Origin: Gemmiger sp. An50
GTDB lineage: Bacteria > Bacillota > Clostridia > Oscillospirales > Ruminococcaceae
Direction: 5' to 3'
DNA length: 64,000 nt
Assembly: GCF_002161595.1 (NCBI RefSeq)
Contig: NZ_NFID01000009.1
Span: 1-64,000 of the forward strand
Part shown: one piece after another, positions 19,301 to 24,765 of the stretch
Position numbering within the stretch: position 1 is the first letter of the stretch
Layout: every line of letters starts with the position of its first letter
Notes under the pieces: model-generated
Database searches by the model: none
What the model was told of the DNA's origin: nothing
What the model saw: only the letters and a program-made list of their open reading frames with translations
Made by a program: the position numbers and the translations under genes

Positions 19301-19377
19301 GTGTAAACGCCGTCTTGCTCCGCGGCATAACTCATCACCGCCCGGGCAGAGAGTTCGTAGATCTGATAGGTCGTCAT
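16348..19377 (-). CDS. RdRP/YonO-like two-barrel RNA polymerase candidate
   Basis: This 1009-residue protein carries, in order, the landmarks of RNA-dependent RNA polymerases of the RDR/QDE-1 type: FDGVGLIS (234-241), QIRMPYIKGML (262-272, with Lys269 in the first barrel), LTRSQFKAYGWL, GRLLVPGDNRFLSGDLLELL (461-480), LLRNPHIARNEEL (526-538), and GGADYDGD (574-581) with the three metal-binding aspartates 577, 579 and 581. Multi-subunit RNA polymerases use NADFDGD for the same loop, and phage SPbeta YonO is a bacterial single-chain relative. No other nuclease or helicase motif is visible. It begins at ATG 19377 after GGAGGTGAGCC and is cotranscribed with the next gene. It could transcribe the element's own genes or copy RNA; the template is unknown. 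Confidence 0.75.
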   Translation of the reverse strand: MTTYQIYELSARAVMSYAAEQDGVYTFALNRSATEHCKVPGAKHEQDSCAMFHQLMYQLHGEGWRERSDEKVTSLSDVLFYMDFAGIFDRRGTGKTQQARREKARDMFRPEGITLDFGSGLHRYVAFERSASMSRQSRLSFIRADLYEPMRQRIMLNMELDRCQLSKRYAYNGLMFSSGTRVDGIRIDKKHRVIVIDNPTKRVERAPVITLREGREPGTFYRADTLEDLDITCFDGVGLISKEYAEVVDKACCGSHTHTSFQIRMPYIKGMLHQVDFKDFLKRSGTQTIVDIWGKAHPVRSVDIILTRSQFKAYGWLRENGMTWEDYWDAFRDYNHALYITNLSKTEPEKLVELNYQFLSTLSIQLEEFRPADLPDGWSHSPEDDPRQWLTKATETAYYNFRANEAYQQEYFRRGLSQSKGSRANIMARVLEKNPKFIREPIYAEQLDGQARKILRGYAVGRLLVPGDNRFLSGDLLELLRQLIAPRVFQLPGERDFCNQVMGDFFAEDSFFAPGAAYDHEDSCTLLRNPHIARNEELQLSVYPGGDDLRQHYLGHLTDVVMVTADSLAAERLGGADYDGDLIKTIADPILNRCVKRNYDYDVHQQLSNNANLPLLKIPSLSAPKSDANDWQARFQTVENTFAARIGQICNAALDRSVIAYNNHADPEERKRCRRDLEALAIYSGLEIDAAKTGVRPNLDKFLSRKSVKRTPFLQYKYLVERAEERNRAWYEPTHRERLETFFAGIDWDTVDSPVERLPWLARQLERNTPKIQEKPAKDSELFAFAQERNWKKQLDENILSSVSALLWDYEHCLSRIRACRAPAKGQQRKTDIDRILYARGQEELYDSDELYAFFQQLSPERIAVLRKAIVEQQWHLMAEGQREEFLREWLPEGADYYDLLTDFRHGGFRLLGDLVCDTDDLAAARERKQLRRPADSPAFQKMMEAYLSAPFSGNERAVVSKVCRKLLDKIVRPSLAAPYVVALGKRNLLWDLLPDHIEEHVLEVDHAE

Positions 19378-19437
19378 TGGCTCACCTCCGTTTGCTCTAT
19401 TCTACCACAAACCATTTCAAAATCAAAATGAATACTA

Positions 19438-19467
19438 CTCCCACTTCTTTTGAGGTGGGAGCTTTTT
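19438..19467 (+). terminator. Leader hairpin with T-run before the RepA-like gene
   Basis: A 10-bp stem (CTCCCACTTC with GAGGTGGGAG) and TTTT loop are followed by GC and TTTTT, about 33 bases before the ATPase start codon. It has the shape of an intrinsic terminator inside the leader. It could attenuate the gene's expression, as in replication genes controlled by leader RNA. Confidence 0.5.
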
Positions 19468-19499
19468 GTATTCAAATTCTTGAAATGGAGGTACTAAAC

Positions 19500-20576
19500 A
19501 TGAACAACAAAATGAACCATCCCCTGATCACAGTTGACGGCAGAACCCTGATGGATCGTCCGCTGGAACCGCCCAATTTTGTGGTGGACACCCTGATCTC
19601 TCAGGGCCTGCACATCCTGGCAGGCTCCCCGAAAGTGGGCAAGTCCTGGCTTGCTCTGTGGCTGGCGGTGACGGTGGCTAAGGGAGAACCTGTCTGGAAC
19701 ATGACCACCAGGCAGGGTACCACCCTCTATCTCTGCCTGGAGGATTCTGTCCTCCGCATCCAAAACCGGCTTTTCGAGATCACGGAGGATGCACCAGACA
19801 GCGTCCACTTCTGTACCGAGTGCGCCCTCATCGGCCAAGGGTTGGAGGAACAGGTGGACGCATTCGTCGCCGCACACCCCGACACCGTGCTGGTCATTAT
19901 CGACACCCTGCAGATGGTCCGACCGGTACACGACGCCACCTACGCCAATGACTACCGGGATCTGTCTGTGCTCAAGCGGCTGGCGGACAAGCACGGCATT
20001 GCCATCCTGCTCATCCACCATCTGCGGAAAGAAAAGGCGGAAGATGTGTTCCATCGGATCTCTGGCACCACCGCTATCAGCGGTGCAGTGGATTCCAGCT
20101 TCACACTGGTGGAAGAAAAGCGGGGCAGCGGCAGGGCCAGACTGACCTGCGTGGGCCGGGACATCGAATACCGGGAGCTGGAGCTTCGACGCAGCGAGGA
20201 AAATGTGTGGGAGTTGGTTTCGGATAGCAGAGAAGAACCCGTGCTGCGTGAGGATCGGATCGTCGTTCTCCTCTCTGCATTTATGAGCACCAGAACAATA
20301 TTTATCGGCACTCCCACGGAACTCTCCGAAAAGATCGACCCTGACAGAATCGAAGGGGTAACGCCCAAAAAGATTTCAAGGCTGATCCTGCAAAGCATTG
20401 AGGCCCTAAGAAAAAATGGGATTCAGGCAACGGTTCGCCGCAGCAACGGGAAGCGAGTAATTGAGCTGCGTCGTGCCGATAGTGTCGATTTGGAGGGTGA
20501 CGGAGAAATCGTCCCTATCGACCCTGTCGGGGCGCTGTGCGGCGATTTACGGGCAGTTTCCAGGTGCGGTGAGTAA
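19500..20576 (+). CDS. RepA-like RecA-fold ATPase
   Basis: The 358-residue protein has a RecA-type ATPase core: Walker A GSPKVGKSW at about 48-56 and the Walker B strand VLVIIDTLQMV, followed by ILLIHHLRKE. This is the architecture of RepA/RSF1010-type hexameric helicases used by plasmids and integrative elements. ATG 19500 has ATGGAGGTAC upstream. The C-terminal part (about 250-358) looks like a winged-helix or DNA-binding tail. It stands at the head of the mob-integrase group and probably supports replication of the excised circle. Confidence 0.8.
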   Translation: MNNKMNHPLITVDGRTLMDRPLEPPNFVVDTLISQGLHILAGSPKVGKSWLALWLAVTVAKGEPVWNMTTRQGTTLYLCLEDSVLRIQNRLFEITEDAPDSVHFCTECALIGQGLEEQVDAFVAAHPDTVLVIIDTLQMVRPVHDATYANDYRDLSVLKRLADKHGIAILLIHHLRKEKAEDVFHRISGTTAISGAVDSSFTLVEEKRGSGRARLTCVGRDIEYRELELRRSEENVWELVSDSREEPVLREDRIVVLLSAFMSTRTIFIGTPTELSEKIDPDRIEGVTPKKISRLILQSIEALRKNGIQATVRRSNGKRVIELRRADSVDLEGDGEIVPIDPVGALCGDLRAVSRCGE

Positions 20577-20777
20577 ACCCCGCAAGGCAAAAGAAACGCC
20601 GCGTGGGGCCGTTTGTGGCCGAAGGTGGAACGCGGGTGTTCGGCGTGGGAGAATCACCTCCTTGGAGGTGGCCAGCATCGCGTTTGTCTGGTCACCGGCA
20701 CAGCCGCCGCCCGCCTTCCGCCTGTTTGCGGGGCGCTGCCCCACACCCCATTTTTACGAAAGACTGGAGGAAACGAC
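20577..20777. other. Gene-free GC-rich stretch before mobC, oriT candidate
   Basis: No convincing gene is seen in these 200 bases. They contain the palindrome CACCTCC-TT-GGAGGTG (20657-20672) and longer imperfect repeats (ACGCCG near 20600 with CGGCGT near 20641). Position immediately upstream of mobC and the relaxase gene, with inverted repeats, is usual for an origin of transfer. The nick site was not identified. Confidence 0.4.
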
Positions 20778-21089
20778 ATGAAAAAAGATATCAAATTCAG
20801 CACCAGGATGGCATCCGAAGACCGAGAGGCCATCAAAGAATTGGCGAAACGCTCCGGGATGTCCATGAGCGATTATGTGACGGCCTGCTGTCTGGGAAAG
20901 CAGGTGGTAGTCATTGACGGACTAAAAGAAGTGCTCAAGGAGCTGAAGTCCATGGGTAGAAATCTAAACCAGCTTGTCACCCTGGCGCACATGGGACGCG
21001 TCACGGTGGTCAACCTGGACGGTGTACGCCAGGCGTTCTCTGAACTCTGCACTGCTGTCCGGCTGATCCTGGAACGAAGGCGGTGGTGA
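20778..21089 (+). CDS. mobC: MobC-like relaxosome accessory protein
   Basis: The 103-residue protein has the ribbon-helix-helix-like start KDIKFSTRMASEDREAIKEL and the MobC signature MGRNLNQLVTLAHMG. Such proteins open the DNA at oriT so that the relaxase can nick it. ATG 20778 has CTGGAGG upstream. It ends three bases before the relaxase gene, as in many mobilizable elements. Confidence 0.85.
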   Translation: MKKDIKFSTRMASEDREAIKELAKRSGMSMSDYVTACCLGKQVVVIDGLKEVLKELKSMGRNLNQLVTLAHMGRVTVVNLDGVRQAFSELCTAVRLILERRRW

Positions 21090-21092
21090 AAA

Positions 21093-22460
21093 ATGGCGAT
21101 CATCAGCTTCACTAACTACAAGCGTGGTCAGAGCACCGGATGCATGGGAGCCGTGATGCGGTACACCATGCAGAACAAGAAAACCGAGTGTGACGGCCAA
21201 CAGTTGGTCACAGGCATCAACTGCCAGCTGGAATCTGTCTACTCGGACTTCATGACCACCAAGCGGCTGCATCACAAAACCGACGGCGTGCTGTTCTACC
21301 ACATGGTGCAGAGCTTCCCGAAAGGCGAAGCGGTCGACCCGGTCGCCGCCCATGCGGCGGCATTGAAGCTGGCTGAGTACTATGAGGGATATGAAGTCTT
21401 GGTCTGTACCCACACAGACCGGGAACACATCCATTCCCACTTTCTCATCAACTCGGTCAACTTCGACACTGGGAAGAAACTGCACATCGCAAAGGAGCAG
21501 CTCCAGGAACTGCGACAGCGCAACGATCAAGTCTGCATGGAGTTTTCTCTCCCTGTGTTCAACCCCACGAACAGGAAAGAGAAGAGCAAGACGATGTCCA
21601 TCGGCGAGTATCACACGGCCGCCCGTGGCCAAAGTAAGAAACTGCAGCTCATGAACATCATCAACGACTGTATGCGCCACGCCTCCAGACGGGAGGAGTT
21701 TATTGCGCTGATGGAGGGCGAGGGCTACAAGGTACGCTGGGAAAGCTCCCGGCGGAACATCACCTACACCACACCCAGCGGCTGGCAGTGCCGCGACCGC
21801 CTGCTGTTCGGGGACAAATATCTGAAGGAGAATATGGAATATGAATTCAGGATCAGAGAAGAAATTATCTATGGACGAGCTGTTGGAAAAGAATCGACCT
21901 ACGCAGATGGTACAGACCACACCGCAGCCTCCGGCGCAGGAGTTGACACTGCCTCCCGAAGTGCATCCCACGAAAGCAGAGTGGGAGAATCTGCTGAGCG
22001 ACCTCTGCACACTGGGGTACCGCACCGAGAGACAGACTGGCTATCTGAAGAAGAGCAGCGAACTGCTGGCGCAGCTCCCGACGCGGACGCAGATGGACGA
22101 ACTGCTGAAAGCGGTGAGACATCTGGAGCAGATGAGCGAACAGGCTGGGAAACAGAAAGAGAAGCGTTTTTCTCTGCCCAGCATCAGACTGCCCAGACCG
22201 AGTCTGCCGGACATTCCATGGACCAGTCTGCTGTTGGGACTGGCGGCTCTGGCGCTGACTGGGCTGGTGCTGTGGGTGGTGTGGTCCAGCTTGGACACGC
22301 TCTGGAGCGCGGCCAGGGGCCTGCTCCTGTGATGGACGCTACCACTACGCACCACCACACCGACAGCAAAGCCCTTCGGAAAGAGCGGCAAAAGAAAATC
22401 GCTCTCGGTCACAAGGAGGACGATCATGAAGAAGAACCAACTTGGCAGCAGACCATGTAA
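21093..22460 (+). CDS. mobA: Relaxase/mobilization nuclease (MobA/VirD2 type)
   Basis: This 455-residue relaxase has a tyrosine-rich N terminus and the metal-binding HTDREHIHSHFLIN motif at about 109-122, which places it in the MobA/VirD2 family (MOBP type). The N-terminal 250 residues hold the nicking and strand-transfer domain. The C-terminal 200 residues are low in complexity, rich in Gly, Ala, Glu and Thr, and overlap a second reading frame (21841-22332) that encodes a membrane protein. The DNA there is probably under constraint from the other frame. It nicks oriT for transfer with a helper conjugation machine. Confidence 0.88.
   Translation: MAIISFTNYKRGQSTGCMGAVMRYTMQNKKTECDGQQLVTGINCQLESVYSDFMTTKRLHHKTDGVLFYHMVQSFPKGEAVDPVAAHAAALKLAEYYEGYEVLVCTHTDREHIHSHFLINSVNFDTGKKLHIAKEQLQELRQRNDQVCMEFSLPVFNPTNRKEKSKTMSIGEYHTAARGQSKKLQLMNIINDCMRHASRREEFIALMEGEGYKVRWESSRRNITYTTPSGWQCRDRLLFGDKYLKENMEYEFRIREEIIYGRAVGKESTYADGTDHTAASGAGVDTASRSASHESRVGESAERPLHTGVPHRETDWLSEEEQRTAGAAPDADADGRTAESGETSGADERTGWETEREAFFSAQHQTAQTESAGHSMDQSAVGTGGSGADWAGAVGGVVQLGHALERGQGPAPVMDATTTHHHTDSKALRKERQKKIALGHKEDDHEEEPTWQQTM
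21841..22332 (+). CDS. Nested membrane-anchored protein inside the relaxase gene (MobB-like arrangement)
   Basis: A 163-residue frame lies wholly within the relaxase gene in another phase. Its ATG 21841 has CTGAAGGAGAATATG upstream, and its protein looks more natural than the relaxase tail it overlaps: a helical N-terminal half (KAEWENLLSDLCTLGYR, then DELLKAVRHLEQM), a basic stretch KEKRFSLPSIRLPRP, and a clear C-terminal membrane helix (LLLGLAALALTGLVLWVVW). RSF1010 mobB, a membrane protein encoded in another frame within mobA, is a known precedent for this layout. It might dock the relaxosome at the membrane. Confidence 0.7.
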   Translation: MNSGSEKKLSMDELLEKNRPTQMVQTTPQPPAQELTLPPEVHPTKAEWENLLSDLCTLGYRTERQTGYLKKSSELLAQLPTRTQMDELLKAVRHLEQMSEQAGKQKEKRFSLPSIRLPRPSLPDIPWTSLLLGLAALALTGLVLWVVWSSLDTLWSAARGLLL

Positions 22461-22474
22461 AGGAGGATGATCAC

Positions 22475-22672
22475 ATGAGTTATCAGCAGGCAATGTATGA
22501 TCGGGAGCATCCCCGATACTCTGAGCCGACAGAATATATCACGATGGAAGTGGACGGACTGATTGTTGCTCTCCGCTTCAAAAACACCATCACAAAGCCT
22601 GACACAGTGTCTGAAATTGAGCAGACGCTGTTGATGGCACAGGACTTTGAAAACCTGAACAAGCCTGCTTGA
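22475..22672 (+). CDS. Small unknown protein of the element
   Basis: The 65-residue protein starts at ATG 22475 after AAAGGAGGATG and contains YDREHPRYSEPTEYITMEVD and VSEIEQTLLMAQDFENL. I do not recognise a family. It sits between the relaxase and the integrase, as small accessory proteins often do in such elements, and the strong ribosome site supports real expression. Confidence 0.65.
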   Translation: MSYQQAMYDREHPRYSEPTEYITMEVDGLIVALRFKNTITKPDTVSEIEQTLLMAQDFENLNKPA

Positions 22673-22710
22673 TTCAGTAGACTTTTTACCAGTGGTGTGG
22701 GATACTGTGT

Positions 22711-22755
22711 GTGCATATGAACCTTGACAATTTAATCTGAGCAAACCATATGCAC
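22711..22755 (+). promoter_or_regulatory. Integrase promoter flanked by inverted repeats
   Basis: TTGACA (22724-22729) and CATATG (22747-22752) are 17 bases apart. A perfect 9-bp inverted repeat, GTGCATATG (22711-22719) and CATATGCAC (22747-22755), brackets the promoter and covers the -10 box. This is a likely operator for repression of the integrase, inferred from the layout. Confidence 0.55.
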
Positions 22756-22789
22756 CGCAGTCCTATACCAGAAAGGACAAGGTGCAATC

Positions 22790-24388
22790 ATGGAAAAAAG
22801 CAAACGAGTATACTGCCTCTATCGAGTCTCTACCAAAGGACAGGTAGAAAAAGATGATATTCCGATGCAGAAACAATACTGCCGTGAATTTGCGGAGAGC
22901 CAGGGATGGACGATCATCAAAGAATTTGCGGAAAAAGGTGTCTCGGGTTTCAAGGTGGCTGCTGCTGACCGCGACGCGATTCAGGAGATCCGTCAGGATG
23001 CCGAGGAACGGAAGTTTGACATCCTGCTGGTGTTCATGTTCGACCGCCTGGGACGGAGAGATGATGAGACGCCCTTCGTGGTGGAGTGGTTCATCCGCAA
23101 CGGAATCGAAGTGTGGAGCGCAATGGAAGGGCAGCAGAAGATGGATGATCATATCGACAAACTGCTGAACTATATCCGTTACTGGCAGGCCTCCGGTGAG
23201 AGCCTCAAAACCTCCGCACGAACAAAGACACGTTTGTCACAAATCGTGCAGGAGGGGAGGTTCCGCGGCGGGATCGTTCCCTATGGATACCGCCTGGAAA
23301 AGCAGGGGCGCTTCAATAAAAAGAATCACGAAGTCAACGAGATTCTGGTTGACCCGGATGAAGCTGCGGTGGTGCGCATCATCTTTGAAAAATATGTCTA
23401 TGAGGGGTTCGGTGCACAGCGGTTGTCCCGGTGGTTATATAACAACGGCTATCTCAATCGAAAGGGAACCAACTTCGCCAATACCACCATCATCAAAATG
23501 CTGAAGAACATCATGTATGTTGGAATCCTGCGCAGTGGGGATACACGCTCAGAAATCTTTCCGGAGCTGCAAATCGTTCCACTGGATCTGTATGAGCGGG
23601 CACAGGAGCTGATGGAGGCCAGGACAATGCACCACAATGAGGTGCCCTTTAACTCCAAGGGGAAGTCGCTGCTCTCCGGGATGGTCTACTGCGCCCACTG
23701 CGGTTCAAAGTTGGTGCTGACCACCAGCAGCGGCAGACGTGCCAAGGGTGAGCCCAAACGGGAAACCCGTATCCGATACGCCTGCCACTACAAGATCCGT
23801 CATCCTCAGGACTGTGACGGTCAGACCGGATACTCCGGTGAGAAACTGGACGGCATTATTGATAAGATTGTCATCCAACTCTTTGAGCGAATGAAGACTG
23901 CACCCAGGAGCCAGCTCATTCAAAAGCAGCGGGAGAAAGAACTCCAACTGGCAAACAGTTCGGTGGCCAATCTGGAGAAACTCCATGCCGCCGCAGAACG
24001 GGAGCTGGAGAGCTACAAAAAAGAGATCATCAAGACCATCAACGGGACTGGTAGTTTTGGAGCGGACATCCTCGGTGAGATGATAGAGGACACCCGGAGC
24101 AAACTGACGGCACTGGCACAGGAGCTGGAACAGGCCAAGGAAAAAGCGGCTGATCTGAAAAACTCTGCCGTTGCCGTTCAAAAGGAGTATGACAAGATCA
24201 TGTCCTGGGCCGACCTGTATGCGGGCAGCAGCATTGAGGGAAAGAAGATGATCCTGCGGCAGCTCATTGAGCGGGTGAATATCGGGAAGAACTTTGAAAT
24301 CGAAGTGGAATTCAAAATCAGTGTCACACAGTTCTTCGACTTCCTGTATCCGGAAGGGGACAAGAGTGTGTACTATCGCGCATCCTGA
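22790..24388 (+). CDS. Large serine recombinase (integrase)
   Basis: The 532-residue large serine recombinase has an N-terminal resolvase domain with catalytic Ser14 in YRVSTKGQ, LVFMFDRLGRRD, a recombinase domain (FRGGIVPYGYRL onward), a zinc ribbon CAHCGSKL with later Cys residues in YACHYK and DCDGQ, and a coiled coil at about 375-465. This enzyme type joins attP and attB at a central dinucleotide and makes no long direct repeats. The att sites found at both ends of the element fit it. It lies next to the right end, just inside the replacement tRNA. Confidence 0.95.
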   Translation: MEKSKRVYCLYRVSTKGQVEKDDIPMQKQYCREFAESQGWTIIKEFAEKGVSGFKVAAADRDAIQEIRQDAEERKFDILLVFMFDRLGRRDDETPFVVEWFIRNGIEVWSAMEGQQKMDDHIDKLLNYIRYWQASGESLKTSARTKTRLSQIVQEGRFRGGIVPYGYRLEKQGRFNKKNHEVNEILVDPDEAAVVRIIFEKYVYEGFGAQRLSRWLYNNGYLNRKGTNFANTTIIKMLKNIMYVGILRSGDTRSEIFPELQIVPLDLYERAQELMEARTMHHNEVPFNSKGKSLLSGMVYCAHCGSKLVLTTSSGRRAKGEPKRETRIRYACHYKIRHPQDCDGQTGYSGEKLDGIIDKIVIQLFERMKTAPRSQLIQKQREKELQLANSSVANLEKLHAAAERELESYKKEIIKTINGTGSFGADILGEMIEDTRSKLTALAQELEQAKEKAADLKNSAVAVQKEYDKIMSWADLYAGSSIEGKKMILRQLIERVNIGKNFEIEVEFKISVTQFFDFLYPEGDKSVYYRAS

Positions 24389-24395
24389 AGGCATG

Positions 24396-24433
24396 AAAAA
24401 ACTCGGGAGATCTCGTTTTGAGATCTCCCGAGT
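24396..24433 (-). terminator. Terminator of the element-borne tRNA-Ala
   Basis: On the minus strand, directly after the tRNA CCA, a perfect 14-bp stem (ACTCGGGAGATCTC and complement) with a five-base loop is followed by six T residues. It is a strong intrinsic terminator and lies between the tRNA and the convergent integrase gene. Confidence 0.9.
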
Positions 24434-24434
24434 G

Positions 24435-24511
24435 TGGTGGACCCGAAGGGGATCGAACCCTCGACCTTACGGATGCGAACCGTACGCTCTCCCAGACTGA
24501 GCTACGGGCCC
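24435..24511 (-). tRNA. tRNA-Ala (anticodon CGC), carried by the element
   Basis: A complete 77-nt tRNA on the minus strand: acceptor GGGCCCG with CGGGTCC, including the G3-U70 wobble that identifies alanine tRNAs; D-arm GCTC/GAGC; anticodon arm TACGG-TTCGCAT-CCGTA giving CGC; T-arm GAGGG-TTCGATC-CCCTT; discriminator A; encoded CCA. It reads GCG codons. It differs at many positions from the split host tRNA but has the same anticodon loop. It lies inside the att arms, so it belongs to the element and is fit to replace the gene the insertion destroys. It has its own terminator. Confidence 0.95.
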
Positions 24512-24567
24512 AAATCAACAGTTCCAAAAGCGGAACAGAAGAATAAACAATATGAAATTATAGGTGT

Positions 24568-24612
24568 GGCAGAAAACCGAACCCTTTGCGCTCCCAACTG
24601 AGCTACAGGCCC
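24568..24612. other. attR, right element-chromosome junction
   Basis: The 23-base element arm (24568-24590, GGCAGAAAACCGAA...TTTGCG) meets the dinucleotide CT (24591-24592) and then the tRNA 5' part. The arm mirrors the left arm at 19 of 23 positions. Exchange at CT (AG on the tRNA strand) rebuilds both an intact tRNA attB and a symmetric 48-bp attP. Confidence 0.85.
24591..24612 (-). pseudogene. 5' part of the split host tRNA-Ala(CGC)
   Basis: On the minus strand this 22-base piece reads GGGCCTG, TA, GCTC, then AGTTGGGAG. It contains the 5' acceptor strand and most of the D-arm, and then switches abruptly to element sequence. It completes the 3' part at 9345-9400. The original promoter remains just upstream. 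Confidence 0.9.
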
Positions 24613-24632
24613 ATGCGAAGCTTACTTTTCAT

Positions 24633-24660
24633 ATTTTACTCTGTTTTCTTGAAAAGTCAA
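24633..24660 (-). promoter_or_regulatory. Host tRNA-Ala promoter, now reading into the element
   Basis: On the minus strand, TTGACT (24660-24655) and TAAAAT (24638-24633) are 16 bases apart, with the first tRNA base 20 bases after the -10 box. The transcript would run through the broken tRNA 5' piece and the att arm into the element's tRNA-Ala, about 79 bases further on. A second, weaker TATAAT lies at 24562-24557. Confidence 0.7.
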
Positions 24661-24765
24661 TACCCAAAATCAAAAAAATCGAGCGTGTTTTTGTTCTTTC
24701 CGGCAAGGGCATTTCAAAACAGACGGGAAGCTTTGAAACACCCCTGCCGGAATAGTATGGATTTT

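Larger units (their letters stand above)
9401..24592 (+). mobile_element. Integrated mobilizable element with serine recombinase, inserted in tRNA-Ala(CGC)
   Basis: The element is about 15.2 kb. Its ends are defined by the split tRNA and by the inverted 23-base arms at 9401-9423 and 24568-24590. Gene order from the left is: defence/restriction-modification operon, a minus-strand pair including an RdRP-like polymerase, RepA-like ATPase, MobC, relaxase, a small protein, large serine recombinase, and a replacement tRNA-Ala. No conjugative type IV secretion genes are present, so it would rely on a helper for transfer (an integrative mobilizable element). The stretch at about 12300-15180 is visibly AT-richer than the mobility genes, suggesting separately acquired cargo. 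Confidence 0.9.

Noticed and set aside
16348-19377. A TOPRIM or helicase assignment for the large element protein
   Set aside because: No Walker motifs or Glu/DxD TOPRIM pattern were found; the ordered RdRP landmarks explain the protein better.
24435-24511. Reading the complete tRNA-Ala as the chromosomal target restored by the element
   Set aside because: The 3' piece at 9345 does not fit its 5' half as well (C-A mismatch in the acceptor stem), while the 5' piece at 24591-24612 fits perfectly. The tRNA also lies inside the inverted att arms.
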